A stretch of DNA of 64,000 bases from a virus (IMGVR_UViG_3300028198_000256:51004-115003); one strand, 5' to 3'. Positions 16,334 to 25,189 are shown, numbered from the stretch's first letter. A program made the numbers and translations. The notes: a model not told the origin generated them from the sequence alone.

Positions 16334-18060
16334 AAATTATCTTTACATAATGTTTCAATTATATTTTTCATTGCAATAGATTGATCATCTGGGGCAATCT
16401 CTATATTTAATACATAAGATTGTGACACATCATCTAATGCAGTTTCTAATGCATTCCTGAATTGAGAAGAATCTGATATATACATCCCAACACCACCATC
16501 CATTAAATCTGTTATTTTATCATATCTCCAATTATGAATATCATTGAACTCACCTTCCATAATTGCCTTTTCAGTAGAATATCCCCTATTATTAAGTATA
16601 AGAATAACAGTATTCAACTCATTACGAATGTGGGATGAAAATTCAGAACCCGTCATTTGAAAGGCACCATCACCAACAATGACTATTGGTCTTTTATGTG
16701 GTTTTGCATACTTAACACCAACTGCGGCAGGAACCGAAAATGACATAGATGTATAATATGCCATACATAAAAATTGTCCTTTCCTCATAGGAACATCAAT
16801 AATACCAAATAACGATTCACCTATATCTGATATTACTATATGATCCTCACTTATCAATTCACCTATAGTATCAAATACATATTCCAATTTAGTAGGATTC
16901 GTCATGTCATGTGACTTAAATGACAATTTACTGGTATCTACAATATTAGTCCATCTACTTATAGAATTATCAGATTGAATCTCAGAATCATCTAAATATA
17001 CCAAAAATGAACGAACCAATTCATAAAAATCCTCAGTTGTGGATTTTAATGTTTTAATATGTTTATTTTGAAACATGATACCATCATCCATATTAATAGA
17101 AATATCAGCAACAAAATCAAATGATTCAATATCCGTATTAACCATACCAATAGTAACAATACAGTCTGATTTTTTTATCTCATCAATAACTGACGAATCA
17201 GAAAATAAACCAGAAACACACCCAATAGAATTTCGACTGAACTCTGAAATGGTGGATTTACCAAGCAAAGTTGTAAATATTGGAATATTAAACTTCTTTG
17301 CAAAATTAAGAATATGATCTTCTAATGAATTACGAAATACCTCATGACCAATAATTAAAACCCTATTACTTGCAGATTTAAATTTATTCAAATTATCATA
17401 TGGTAAATTTATAGATTTGCATTCTTTAGAAAATGGAGTATCCTTAACAATGACATTATTAGAATCCTTCACATATGCTGGAAAGATTTTTGATGGTACA
17501 TCATCCCCATATACTGTTTGAAATTTCTTCAAATATTCATCAACTGAACGTACTATATCTTTATTTGAAAATTCAATATAAATTGGTCTAGAATGTTTTC
17601 GCATTTTATTCAATGCCAAATGAATCATAGACATATTAAAAAACATATCTTCAGAATCTAACGAATAAGTATTAGTGGTTATATTCTTGAATATATCCCT
17701 TTGTGTATTTGCATTATTGATTGTGTGATGTCTATTTGGATTTACCAATAAATCATCAGATGATGGTTTACCAACAAGAATAACAACTGGTGACCTTTCC
17801 GCATAGGCACCAGCAACCGAATTCATAATATTCATAGCACCAACTGAATACGTGACACATACCACACCACAACCACGTAATCTACCATATGCATCTGCGG
17901 CATATCCAGCAGAATCTTCTCTACTCACTCCAACATATTCCATATCAGAATGTTCTTCAATTTCACGCATAAAATTTAACGTGTAATCTCCTGGTATACC
18001 AAATATATGACCTGCACCATATAACTTTAATTGTTCTATTAAAAAATGTCCTAAATTCAT
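16330..18060 (-). CDS. ThDP-dependent pyruvate/indolepyruvate-type decarboxylase
   Basis: A 576-residue protein with three-domain ThDP-enzyme layout. Near residue 50 is the cofactor-activating Glu in VSREDSAGYAADAYGR. Near residue 110 is the adjacent His pair RHHTINN, characteristic of pyruvate and indolepyruvate decarboxylases. The ThDP/Mg motif runs from VGDGAFQMTG to NNRGYSTE near residues 455-485. It would decarboxylate a 2-oxo acid, most likely pyruvate or an aromatic or branched relative, to an aldehyde. Coupled to prs (ATGA). Length matches PDC (about 560). Substrate is uncertain. Confidence 0.82.
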   Translation of the reverse strand: MNLGHFLIEQLKLYGAGHIFGIPGDYTLNFMREIEEHSDMEYVGVSREDSAGYAADAYGRLRGCGVVCVTYSVGAMNIMNSVAGAYAERSPVVILVGKPSSDDLLVNPNRHHTINNANTQRDIFKNITTNTYSLDSEDMFFNMSMIHLALNKMRKHSRPIYIEFSNKDIVRSVDEYLKKFQTVYGDDVPSKIFPAYVKDSNNVIVKDTPFSKECKSINLPYDNLNKFKSASNRVLIIGHEVFRNSLEDHILNFAKKFNIPIFTTLLGKSTISEFSRNSIGCVSGLFSDSSVIDEIKKSDCIVTIGMVNTDIESFDFVADISINMDDGIMFQNKHIKTLKSTTEDFYELVRSFLVYLDDSEIQSDNSISRWTNIVDTSKLSFKSHDMTNPTKLEYVFDTIGELISEDHIVISDIGESLFGIIDVPMRKGQFLCMAYYTSMSFSVPAAVGVKYAKPHKRPIVIVGDGAFQMTGSEFSSHIRNELNTVILILNNRGYSTEKAIMEGEFNDIHNWRYDKITDLMDGGVGMYISDSSQFRNALETALDDVSQSYVLNIEIAPDDQSIAMKNIIETLCKDNL

Positions 18061-18103
18061 ACAACCACCTTTATTTAAAAGTATTACATAATATCTAACA
18101 TCT

Positions 18104-18886
18104 CTATAGTTCTTCTGGATTACCCCTTGTCGATTCTAAATGTTCAGCCCACGCACAACAGTCATGATACCCTGATGATGAATGATCATTAAAAGAATCT
18201 ATTTCAAATTGCAATAATCCACCACACATACCCCATATATATTGTCCAATCAAATACATTCTAGAATATCCAGAAACAACCCTACCATTACAATCAAAAT
18301 ATTTTAATAATCCAATATGTCTGAATCCAACAAGTTCTAATGGGTGTCGTGTAACTATATCACAATTATTTTTAAATCTATAAAATGTTGGAGTAAACGA
18401 AGATGCAAAATCAGAATCACCCACTCTAGGCGACCCAAAAGTATATCCTATAGAATCTTTTCCACCAAATCGTGATGAGGCTAAAGTACATAAAGCAGCT
18501 CCCAAACTATGACCTGTAAAATATACATTCCTGTGTTTATCTCCGACTATTGAATAATCTACATAATGTTGAAACAAATCATCATATATCAAGTCTAATG
18601 CACCCTTAAACCCCCTATGAACACTACCAATACTGTCTGATTCAACCTTTCTAAATTTTATATCTGCCTCAATATCTGACAATTGTGTCGGTTCCGTCCC
18701 CCGAAATACATATATAATATCTTCATCATCCCATAATCCATAACATTGAGTAGACCCATTATTAAAAAACTTAATATCATATTTCTCTGAATATATTTCT
18801 GAGAAATCTGCAACATCCAAATAAGCATTCATAGACAATCCAGAAAAAAACGTTGCATTTTTATAACTAAATTCCCTATTTAACAT
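18104..18886 (-). CDS. Class 3 lipase
   Basis: A 260-residue alpha/beta hydrolase of the class 3 lipase family. The nucleophile elbow is TGHSLGAAL near residue 127; the likely catalytic Asp is in NNCDIVTR and the His in GFRHIG. It has no signal peptide, so it would act in the cytoplasm or at membranes, releasing fatty acids from acylglycerols or phospholipids. It is flanked by a lipoprotein gene and the decarboxylase. It could also help host lysis. Linking it to the beta-oxidation enzymes of this phage is inference. Confidence 0.82.
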   Translation of the reverse strand: MLNREFSYKNATFFSGLSMNAYLDVADFSEIYSEKYDIKFFNNGSTQCYGLWDDEDIIYVFRGTEPTQLSDIEADIKFRKVESDSIGSVHRGFKGALDLIYDDLFQHYVDYSIVGDKHRNVYFTGHSLGAALCTLASSRFGGKDSIGYTFGSPRVGDSDFASSFTPTFYRFKNNCDIVTRHPLELVGFRHIGLLKYFDCNGRVVSGYSRMYLIGQYIWGMCGGLLQFEIDSFNDHSSSGYHDCCAWAEHLESTRGNPEEL

Positions 18887-18887
18887 A

Positions 18888-19094
18888 TCAATCTCCAGAA
18901 CAATTAACTTTTATTGAATTTGGCGCCACAGCCTCACTTACTTGTTCACGAAGGGCAACTCTGCCCATATCACTAATAGAACAATATTGTTCTACTGTAT
19001 GATATGCCGCCAATTTTACTGTATCCATCTTAGAACAACCATACAACATGATAATAATTGACATTATCAAACTCAACTTAACTAACCTTTTCAT
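18888..19094 (-). CDS. Small predicted lipoprotein
   Basis: A 68-residue protein with the signal MKRLVKLSLIMSIIIMLYGC, lipidated Cys near residue 20, and two more Cys in the mature part. Its signal is closely similar to that of the 42-residue lipoprotein just upstream, so the two look like a tandem duplication. Confidence 0.6.
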   Translation of the reverse strand: MKRLVKLSLIMSIIIMLYGCSKMDTVKLAAYHTVEQYCSISDMGRVALREQVSEAVAPNSIKVNCSGD

Positions 19095-19095
19095 A

Positions 19096-19224
19096 TTACT
19101 CTCCTATTATAATTTTACCTTCTAATGTTTGTGAAGCCGATATTCTTATTGGGGTCATATTAGAACACCCAATAGACGAAATAATAATTAATAATATCAA
19201 ATTCACTTTAACTAACTTTTTCAT
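19096..19224 (-). CDS. Very short lipoprotein
   Basis: A 42-residue ORF (MKKLVKVNLIL start) with lipobox SSIGC at about residue 20 and a 22-residue mature part. Its last bases carry the AGGAG of the next gene. Paralogue of the 68-residue lipoprotein downstream, shortened after the signal. Confidence 0.5.
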   Translation of the reverse strand: MKKLVKVNLILLIIISSIGCSNMTPIRISASQTLEGKIIIGE

Positions 19225-19255
19225 ATACCACCCCGCACATATATCTTCTGGTTAG

Positions 19256-19284
19256 AATAATTCCGTCAAATTGGCGGAATTATT
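19256..19284 (-). terminator. Possible terminator hairpin
   Basis: A perfect 10-bp stem (AATAATTCCG with CGGAATTATT) and 9-nt loop, downstream of the secreted protein gene. The T tract after it is poor, so it may only pause transcription or stabilise an RNA end. Confidence 0.45.
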
Positions 19285-19297
19285 CATAATAAATATA

Positions 19298-19615
19298 TTA
19301 ATTGAAATTATATCGGTACTCTACCGCTACATTTTCAAGATGTTGATCATTCCCTTCAAATAAATCCCAAGGTCCAGACATTTGTTGTCTATTATACATC
19401 ATGGTAACTTCATGTGATTTTGAACCAACATAAGCAGTAGTGAATAATCGTAGACCATTAGTATCTTGATCACCACTCCAAAAATTATCTAAGTTATCCA
19501 TATCTTGAGTCCAACGAAAACCAGCATCCTTCATTTTCATTGAAAATGAATCTGCAACAGCCACCGTTGTTGTAAATGCAAATAATACAGTTAATAAAAT
19601 TAATACCTTCTTCAT
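19298..19615 (-). CDS. Small secreted protein
   Basis: A 105-residue protein. The start (MKKVLILLTVL) is fixed by AGAGGA 7-8 nt upstream; a longer frame would run into the terminator and tmRNA. There is a clear signal peptide with an AVA-type cleavage site near residue 21. The mature part, about 84 residues, is rich in Asp, Met and aromatics and ends in VAVEYRYNFN, the alternating pattern of an outer-membrane beta strand. Unknown family. Confidence 0.6.
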   Translation of the reverse strand: MKKVLILLTVLFAFTTTVAVADSFSMKMKDAGFRWTQDMDNLDNFWSGDQDTNGLRLFTTAYVGSKSHEVTMMYNRQQMSGPWDLFEGNDQHLENVAVEYRYNFN

Positions 19616-19646
19616 ATTTTTTTCCTCTTTGTTGTAAAAATGAAAC

Positions 19647-19678
19647 ATAATGTGGGTATTTTCCAACACCCACATTAT
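19647..19678 (-). terminator. Rho-independent terminator after the tmRNA
   Basis: An 11-bp stem, ATAATGTGGGT pairing with ACCCACATTAT around a short loop, followed on the minus strand by a T-rich run. It lies directly downstream of the tmRNA coding piece. Confidence 0.85.
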
Positions 19679-19842
19679 ATATATAAGAGGATTTCTGTTG
19701 CCAAGTATCCCCAAACTCCGCATACTTATATACTAAGCTGCAACCGCAAAATTATCATCTGCATTTATTTTTTTGATTTTTACATCTTTCTTGATGAATA
19801 GTCCATATACAATATAGTACATTGTCGAATCTGTTCTCCCCC
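19679..19842 (-). ncRNA. ssrA: tmRNA, coding piece (5' half) of a circularly permuted two-piece tmRNA
   Basis: Starts at 19842 with GGGGGAG and then AACAGATTCGAC, the conserved tmRNA 5' end. GGGGGAG pairs fully with CTCTTCC of the acceptor piece and includes the G3-U70 wobble recognised by alanyl-tRNA synthetase. Next, AATGTAC pairs with GTATGTT of the acceptor piece (helix 2). A CATC/GATG stem marks pseudoknot 1. The resume codon GCA at 19762 opens the tag ADDNFAVAA, ending at TAG (19733). A TATATAAG stem after the tag matches helix 5. The 3' boundary is approximate. Confidence 0.9.
19733..19762 (-). other. tmRNA proteolysis tag ADDNFAVAA
   Basis: Ten codons from GCA to TAG inside the tmRNA coding piece. 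The tag ends FAVAA, a C-terminal signal of the type read by ClpXP/ClpAP, and resembles alphaproteobacterial tags that end in FAVAA. It is shorter than the 10-14 residue bacterial tags. The longer ORF through here has no independent start and is not a gene. Confidence 0.88.
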
Positions 19843-20120
19843 ACAAAAATTGTCTAGTCACAACCCAAAAGTCCTGCAGAACTTCATGAACGCCACTTGC
19901 GGCTAAGGATACCCGGGAGTTTGTTGTCCCGTGTTCACATACGTCCATATATACATTGTAGAACCCATCATCGCTGGTTTGGTGCTAAGTTAAATGAACC
20001 CGTTGGCTCTGGGGGAATTCCCCCTCACCATCTTTCGTACGCTCCATCTATTCTACTAAGTATACCGTGTGTCACACATTCCGTATATATGCATTATACA
20101 TCTACACTAGACAATTTATG
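19843..20120 (-). other. Intervening segment of the permuted tmRNA precursor
   Basis: 278 nt between the mature 3' end (acceptor) and the mature 5' end (coding). Immediately inside its two ends are perfect complements, ACTAGACAAT at 20106-20115 and ATTGTCTAGT at 19849-19858, which extend the acceptor stem coaxially in the precursor. The interior is visibly GC-richer (32 of 60 bases at 19861-19920) and full of short hairpins, including GGGGGAATTCCCCC near 20012. No coding or known ribozyme signature recognised. Confidence 0.7.
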
Positions 20121-20167
20121 TGGAAGAGGTGGGAATCGCACCCACGTCCAACATACATAAAATATAC
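20121..20167 (-). ncRNA. ssrA: tmRNA, acceptor piece (3' half)
   Basis: Encoded upstream of the coding piece, the reverse of one-piece tmRNA. It contains the helix 2 strand GTATGTT (20150-20156), a T-arm with stem GTGGG/CCCAC, and the acceptor strand CTCTTCC followed by discriminator A at 20121. The next bases read CA, so CCA is not fully encoded and would be added after processing. The 5' boundary is uncertain; pairing partners extend to at least 20167. Confidence 0.88.
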
Positions 20168-20176
20168 TTCAAACTA

Positions 20177-20479
20177 TTATGCTTTTAACTTTAAATCTTC
20201 CTCCGTTACAATATCTTCATACCCATCATACTCACGAACATAAAACTTTAACCCCTCTGTAACATATGACAATCTCATATTATCAAACTCATATAAATTA
20301 TGAGTTGGTTCTGACATCTCCATCACCTGTTTATGAAATGATTTCTCATCCCCATGCAAAAATTCATAAATTAATTCAGCATCCATTCTAAGTGATTGGG
20401 GTTTAATGGAAAATCCACTACCCCAACCAGCATGTATAAGAACTCCTACTTTACCATCTGCACTATAATATTTGCCCAT
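20177..20479 (-). CDS. Small conserved marine-phage protein
   Basis: A 100-residue protein. The N-terminal KVGVLIHAGWGSGFS resembles a VLVSPGYGAGWS-type motif in short proteins of marine T4-like phages, whose function is not known. It overlaps the end of the FadJ-like gene by 17 nt and ends just before the tmRNA. Confidence 0.6.
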   Translation of the reverse strand: MGKYYSADGKVGVLIHAGWGSGFSIKPQSLRMDAELIYEFLHGDEKSFHKQVMEMSEPTHNLYEFDNMRLSYVTEGLKFYVREYDGYEDIVTEEDLKLKA

Positions 20480-22460
20480 CTAAATTCTCCACTAATTGTG
20501 CATCTTGAGAATGATATTGTTTAGTGATTTCTTTATCTGTTTCATCTGAATAATGTAATGGACCACCTCTAAATGGAGCAAATCCAGTACCAAAAATAAT
20601 ACCAGAATCTATAAGATCAGCAGACTCTACAATACCATCATACAAACATAATTTACACTCTCTAATAATTTTTTCAATTAACCTTGTCGTTATCTCTATT
20701 TTAGGATCCGCATAAACCGCATCCACGGGTTTACCTTTGTCATATATGTAAAACCCACTACCAGATTTAATACCCAATTTACCCTTGTCTACTAACTTCT
20801 TTAATCTTTTTGGAACAGTAATTCCAAGATCCTCACTTATTATATCCGTAACAAAATAACAAACATCAAGTCCTACAGTATCTGCCAATAATAATGGACC
20901 CATTGGCATACCAAAATCAGTAAAAGAATTGTCAATTTCTTCTTTACTATATCCCTCATCCAACATATTAATAGCCTCAATAAGTGTAGGCATTAACACA
21001 CGATTAACTAAAAATCCTGGACTCGATTTGACTTTTAATGGTAACTTATCAATATGTCTACAAAATGACATAGACTTCTCTATAACATCCTCTGATGTAA
21101 TATCTGAATATACCACTTCAACCAAAGGCATTTTTGCAACTGGATTAAAGAAGTGTATACCAACTAATCTCTCAGGATTTTTCATTTCACTTGATAATAC
21201 TTCCAACTTGATAGAAGATGTATTAGTGCCCAATATAGCAGTACGTTTCATTTCAGATTCTAATTCACTATATAATTGACGTTTAATATCCGCATTTTCA
21301 ACAATAGCTTCAATGACTATATCTGCGGAAGATATACCATATCCATTTTTATCAGGAATCAACCTATCATACACGTCATTGATTAAATAATCCTTTCCAG
21401 AAAATCTTTTTACATAAAATTTATACGATCTTTTCATTGCGGCAGCTATGGTGTTATCATCAATATCTTGTAAAGTCACCTTATATCCCCTTAGAGCCGC
21501 CCACATTGCAATGTCTCCACCCATTACACCAGCACCTATAACGTGGACATGTTTAAGATCTAACTTAGATTTATCACCAGAAGATTTAAGTAAATCCTGT
21601 AACATAAACACTCGTAATAAATTCTTTGCAGTATCTGTCATTGCTAACTTAGAAACCGACTCCGCCTCTGCATTCATAAAATGATGCTCATCATATCCAT
21701 ATTTTTCCCATATATCAACTAAAGCATATGGAGCAGGATAATGTTGTTTATTTGCCTCTTTCCTTAAATTTCTACGTATCTGCATTGATAATAACTTTCT
21801 ACCAATACCAGAATTCAATACAGAATCTAATTTATCTGGTCGTCTAACGGGAGGACACTTTGCAAGTACATCTTCCGCAGATTTAACTAATAAACGTTCA
21901 GGAACTGCATAATCAACTAATCCCATCTTTTTTGCCTGATATACTGATAAAGTACGTCCACTTAACATCATACCCATAGCCTTAATAACACCAAGAACTC
22001 TAATAGACCTAACAGAACCACCAAATCCAGGATGTATCCCCAACTTAACTTCAGGAAATCCGACTCGGATATTAGGAGAATCTAATATAATTCTATAATC
22101 ACATGATAATGCAAGTTCCAATCCACCACCAAGACACAATCCATTAATTAATGCCAATGTAGGAAATTCCATATCATCAATTAACCACATCACTTCTTGT
22201 CCTTTAGTAATGGCTTCATAAGCATCATCATACTCATGGAAATCCTTAAATTCTGTAACATCAGCACCAGCAATAAACCCAGTTGATTTATCAGAACAAA
22301 TAACCATACCATCAGGATTATCAGATTTAACCTCTAATAATACATCTTTTAATTCCGTTAATACTTCACCAGATAATACATTCATACTACCATAAGAATA
22401 ATCAAAATGTACCCATGCTATATTGTTAGAATATTTTAATTTAAAATGTTTATAATTCAT
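20463..22460 (-). CDS. fadJ: FadJ/FadB-like enoyl-CoA hydratase / 3-hydroxyacyl-CoA dehydrogenase
   Basis: A 665-residue bifunctional beta-oxidation enzyme. The N-terminal crotonase domain has INGLCLGGGLELALSCDYR near residue 107 and PEVKLGIHPGFGG near 137, giving both catalytic Glu positions. The dehydrogenase domain begins near residue 306 with VIGAGVMGGDIA (NAD-binding) and contains GIHFFNPVAKMPLVE with the catalytic His. E. coli FadJ is 714 and FadB 729 residues, so this is slightly compact. It follows the thiolase gene after 3 nt, as fadI-fadJ do in bacteria. It hydrates and oxidises enoyl-CoA to 3-ketoacyl-CoA. Confidence 0.92.
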   Translation of the reverse strand: MNYKHFKLKYSNNIAWVHFDYSYGSMNVLSGEVLTELKDVLLEVKSDNPDGMVICSDKSTGFIAGADVTEFKDFHEYDDAYEAITKGQEVMWLIDDMEFPTLALINGLCLGGGLELALSCDYRIILDSPNIRVGFPEVKLGIHPGFGGSVRSIRVLGVIKAMGMMLSGRTLSVYQAKKMGLVDYAVPERLLVKSAEDVLAKCPPVRRPDKLDSVLNSGIGRKLLSMQIRRNLRKEANKQHYPAPYALVDIWEKYGYDEHHFMNAEAESVSKLAMTDTAKNLLRVFMLQDLLKSSGDKSKLDLKHVHVIGAGVMGGDIAMWAALRGYKVTLQDIDDNTIAAAMKRSYKFYVKRFSGKDYLINDVYDRLIPDKNGYGISSADIVIEAIVENADIKRQLYSELESEMKRTAILGTNTSSIKLEVLSSEMKNPERLVGIHFFNPVAKMPLVEVVYSDITSEDVIEKSMSFCRHIDKLPLKVKSSPGFLVNRVLMPTLIEAINMLDEGYSKEEIDNSFTDFGMPMGPLLLADTVGLDVCYFVTDIISEDLGITVPKRLKKLVDKGKLGIKSGSGFYIYDKGKPVDAVYADPKIEITTRLIEKIIRECKLCLYDGIVESADLIDSGIIFGTGFAPFRGGPLHYSDETDKEITKQYHSQDAQLVENLDGQIL

Positions 22461-22463
22461 AAT

Positions 22464-23768
22464 TTATCTCTTTAAATTTTCAACTAATATTGCACCACCT
22501 TGTCCATGTCCAATACATAAAGATGCAACCCCATAATGTCCACCACTTGATTCTAACGTCTTAATTAAATGATATACTATCCGTGTTCCAGAAGCACCTA
22601 CAGGATGTCCTATACTAATAGAACCACCATGAACATTTAATTTTTCATCAGGTATTAACCCAAATGGTTCATTCAATCCAAACTCAGATAAACAATAATC
22701 TGCATCATTCATTGCCCTTGTACAACCAATAACTTGTGATGCAAAAGCTTCATTTAATTCCCAACTATCAATATCATCACATCGTAACCCATTTCTCATA
22801 ACAAGAGGAACTATTGACTGAACTGGTCCCAATCCCATCTCTGATGGATCTACTCCAGCCCACTTAGTATCAATAATTTTTGCAATAGCTTTATCACGTA
22901 ACCCATACTTATCCAAGGCATCCTCACTTGCCAACAAAACAAATGAAGCACCATCCGTAATAGGTGAAGAATTACCCGCAGTCACATTACCAAATATTTT
23001 ATCAAAAACTGGTCTTAATTTCCCTAATTTTTCAATAGTGTTCTTGGATCTAACAGATTCATCTTTATTGTAAAAATTCCCATCAGTATCATATATAGTA
23101 ACAATCTCATCCTCTAATACATTAGTATTTTGTGAGATAGACGCTTTCATATGACTATCTAATGAATAAGCATCCATATCATTTCTAGATATATTAAACT
23201 TATATGCCAAATTCTCGGCAGTCTGTCCCATTGATAAATTAATAGTTGGATCTTTTAATGCACGTAATAAACTAATCACTGGAACTAATAACTTAGGTCT
23301 AAACTTAAGTAACACAGACAACTTCTTAGAAAATGTCTTAGCTAATGTAAATTCAGACAACCACATAGTCATATCATCATTAAATAATAATGGTGCCCTA
23401 CTCATAGTTTCCGTACCACCAGCAATAATCAAATCAGACTGTCCACAAGATATACTCCTATATGCCGAATCAATTGACTGCAAACCAGAAGCACAATTTC
23501 GTTGTACCGTATATGCCGGTATATTAACATTAAGTCCTAATCGTAATGCTAACAATTTTGCAATATTACACTCATCGGCGTTGGGGTTCATGCAACCAAC
23601 AACCAATTCATCCACATCATCATTACCAATATCATTACGAATCAACATAGGTCTAACCACCTGAATAGCCAAATCCAATGCCTTAAACTTTCCAGGACTT
23701 CCTTTAGCCTTTAAAAAAGGTGTCCTACTACCATCTACAATATATACATCATTTAACTTATATTTCAT
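22464..23768 (-). CDS. fadI: Acetyl-CoA acyltransferase (thiolase), FadI-like
   Basis: A 434-residue thiolase, matching FadI (436) in length. The active-site Cys is in QRNCASGLQS near residue 92; NEAFASQV, GGSISIGHPVGASG and SLCIGHGQGG supply the other catalytic residues (His and second Cys). It cleaves 3-ketoacyl-CoA to acetyl-CoA and a shortened acyl-CoA. The gene order thiolase then FadJ, 3 nt apart, mirrors the bacterial fadIJ operon and suggests the pair was acquired together. Confidence 0.93.
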   Translation of the reverse strand: MKYKLNDVYIVDGSRTPFLKAKGSPGKFKALDLAIQVVRPMLIRNDIGNDDVDELVVGCMNPNADECNIAKLLALRLGLNVNIPAYTVQRNCASGLQSIDSAYRSISCGQSDLIIAGGTETMSRAPLLFNDDMTMWLSEFTLAKTFSKKLSVLLKFRPKLLVPVISLLRALKDPTINLSMGQTAENLAYKFNISRNDMDAYSLDSHMKASISQNTNVLEDEIVTIYDTDGNFYNKDESVRSKNTIEKLGKLRPVFDKIFGNVTAGNSSPITDGASFVLLASEDALDKYGLRDKAIAKIIDTKWAGVDPSEMGLGPVQSIVPLVMRNGLRCDDIDSWELNEAFASQVIGCTRAMNDADYCLSEFGLNEPFGLIPDEKLNVHGGSISIGHPVGASGTRIVYHLIKTLESSGGHYGVASLCIGHGQGGAILVENLKR

Positions 23769-23773
23769 AACTA

Positions 23774-23962
23774 CTATCCCCCTTCTTCAAGGTCTTCCTT
23801 TAATTTCATAAATTTCTTACGTTCCAATAATAACATATAACACCTACCACAATGCCACGTGCTATCATCTTTTAATAATTTTTTAACCAAATCTAACTTC
23901 AATTCACAATAACTAATATCATTACATAAGCATATTATATTCCTATGCCCTATCATGTCCAA
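23774..23962 (-). CDS. Small cysteine-containing protein
   Basis: A 62-residue protein with five Cys, including HCGRC, that could bind zinc. It lies between a membrane microprotein and the thiolase gene with 5 nt spacing. Unknown. Confidence 0.5.
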   Translation of the reverse strand: MDMIGHRNIICLCNDISYCELKLDLVKKLLKDDSTWHCGRCYMLLLERKKFMKLKEDLEEGG

Positions 23963-24148
23963 TCATGGTATGTTGTCCTTAACCGAAATGAGTCCTGTTG
24001 CAATAATTATCCATATCGGTATTAATACAAATAAAATACCTAACAATATTTTATTTGTAATATCTTCAGCCTTCACCGACATATTCATAACATTACATAA
24101 AATCACAAATGACAATATACATAACCAAACTATTTCAAACCATCCCAT
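23963..24148 (-). CDS. Small two-span membrane protein
   Basis: A 61-residue protein with hydrophobic segments at about residues 4-22 and 33-52. It abuts its neighbour directly and sits 9 nt after dnaJ. Unknown. Confidence 0.5.
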   Translation of the reverse strand: MGWFEIVWLCILSFVILCNVMNMSVKAEDITNKILLGILFVLIPIWIIIATGLISVKDNIP

Positions 24149-24157
24149 TTTAAACTC

Positions 24158-25177
24158 CTATTCAAACTTTGACAAAGACCGTAATATCTTTTCATGTTTA
24201 GAATTAATATTTTTAGGAATTTGCAAATCAATACTACATATTAAATCTCCAACACGACCATTACCTCGACGTATACCTTTACCAGTTATTCTTAATAACT
24301 TACCAACAACACTCCCACGTGATATTCTAACTTTAAGAGTGGTATTATCTAATAAAGTTAACTGAACCTCACCACCCAAACACAAAGTGGAATATCCAAC
24401 CTCTAACTTACGAATCAAATTAAAAGCATCTCGTTGATATATGTCATGTGGTAATATTTTAACTGATATATATAAATCACCGACAACACCATTATCTTTG
24501 TTAGTAAATCCACGTCCTTGATATCTTAACCTCTCACCACTGGTTATTCCAGAAGGTATAGTTAATTTAAAATTTTCCTGTTTTTTTGTATAACCTTCCC
24601 CATTACACACTTTACAAGGTTTTATTATAACCTTACCACGACCACTACAATAACCACACTCAGAAGCAACCCTTTGTCCAAACAGATTAGAATGATATAA
24701 CATACCATTACCACCACAAGAACGACAATCAATCTCATCTTTAGGAGATAATATACCACTACCCCTACATGGTGTACATCTATATTCCTTTGGTATCTTT
24801 ATTTCTAAATCATCACCATATACTGATTGTTGTAAAGTTAAAGAAACCGTATATTCAACATCACGACCCCTATGGTTTTGTCTTGGTCGACTTTGTTGTT
24901 GTCCAAACCCACCGAATATATCTGAAAATGGATCAAATCCACGTCCACCCTGTCTTTGTGTATCATGTCCAAATGTATCATACTGTCTGCGTTTTTCAGA
25001 ATCAGACAAAATTTCATACGCCTCAGTAACATCTTTAAACTTAGATTCACAAACAGTATCACCCTGGTTTTTATCAGGGTGATATTTCATTGCCAACTTA
25101 CGATAACTTTTCTTTATATCACCAGAAGATGCATTCTTCTTCACACTCAATACATCATAATAATCACGTTTAGACAT
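24158..25177 (-). CDS. dnaJ: DnaJ co-chaperone
   Basis: A 339-residue full DnaJ. The J-domain carries YHPDKNQGD near residue 35; a Gly/Phe region around residues 75-100 is followed by four zinc motifs ([32 protein letters not shown]) and the C-terminal substrate domain. The ATG at 25177 is preferred to the TTG one codon earlier. It stimulates DnaK ATPase and delivers clients. It follows dnaK after 12 nt, as in bacterial operons. Confidence 0.95.
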   Translation of the reverse strand: MSKRDYYDVLSVKKNASSGDIKKSYRKLAMKYHPDKNQGDTVCESKFKDVTEAYEILSDSEKRRQYDTFGHDTQRQGGRGFDPFSDIFGGFGQQQSRPRQNHRGRDVEYTVSLTLQQSVYGDDLEIKIPKEYRCTPCRGSGILSPKDEIDCRSCGGNGMLYHSNLFGQRVASECGYCSGRGKVIIKPCKVCNGEGYTKKQENFKLTIPSGITSGERLRYQGRGFTNKDNGVVGDLYISVKILPHDIYQRDAFNLIRKLEVGYSTLCLGGEVQLTLLDNTTLKVRISRGSVVGKLLRITGKGIRRGNGRVGDLICSIDLQIPKNINSKHEKILRSLSKFE

Positions 25178-25189
25178 CAAATCACCGAA

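Noticed and set aside
19733-19948. 71-residue minus-strand ORF ending in DDNFAVAA
   Set aside because: Its end is the tmRNA tag and its upstream part is the non-coding precursor insert; no ribosome binding site supports an independent protein.
19843-20120. Group I intron or known ribozyme in the tmRNA insert
   Set aside because: I looked for the conserved P7/R-S elements of group I introns and domain V of group II and did not find convincing matches.
19897-20160. 87-residue plus-strand ORF ending RGGNRTHVQHT
   Set aside because: It is the antisense of the tmRNA acceptor arm and insert. Such peptides are typical false ORFs over tRNA-like genes.
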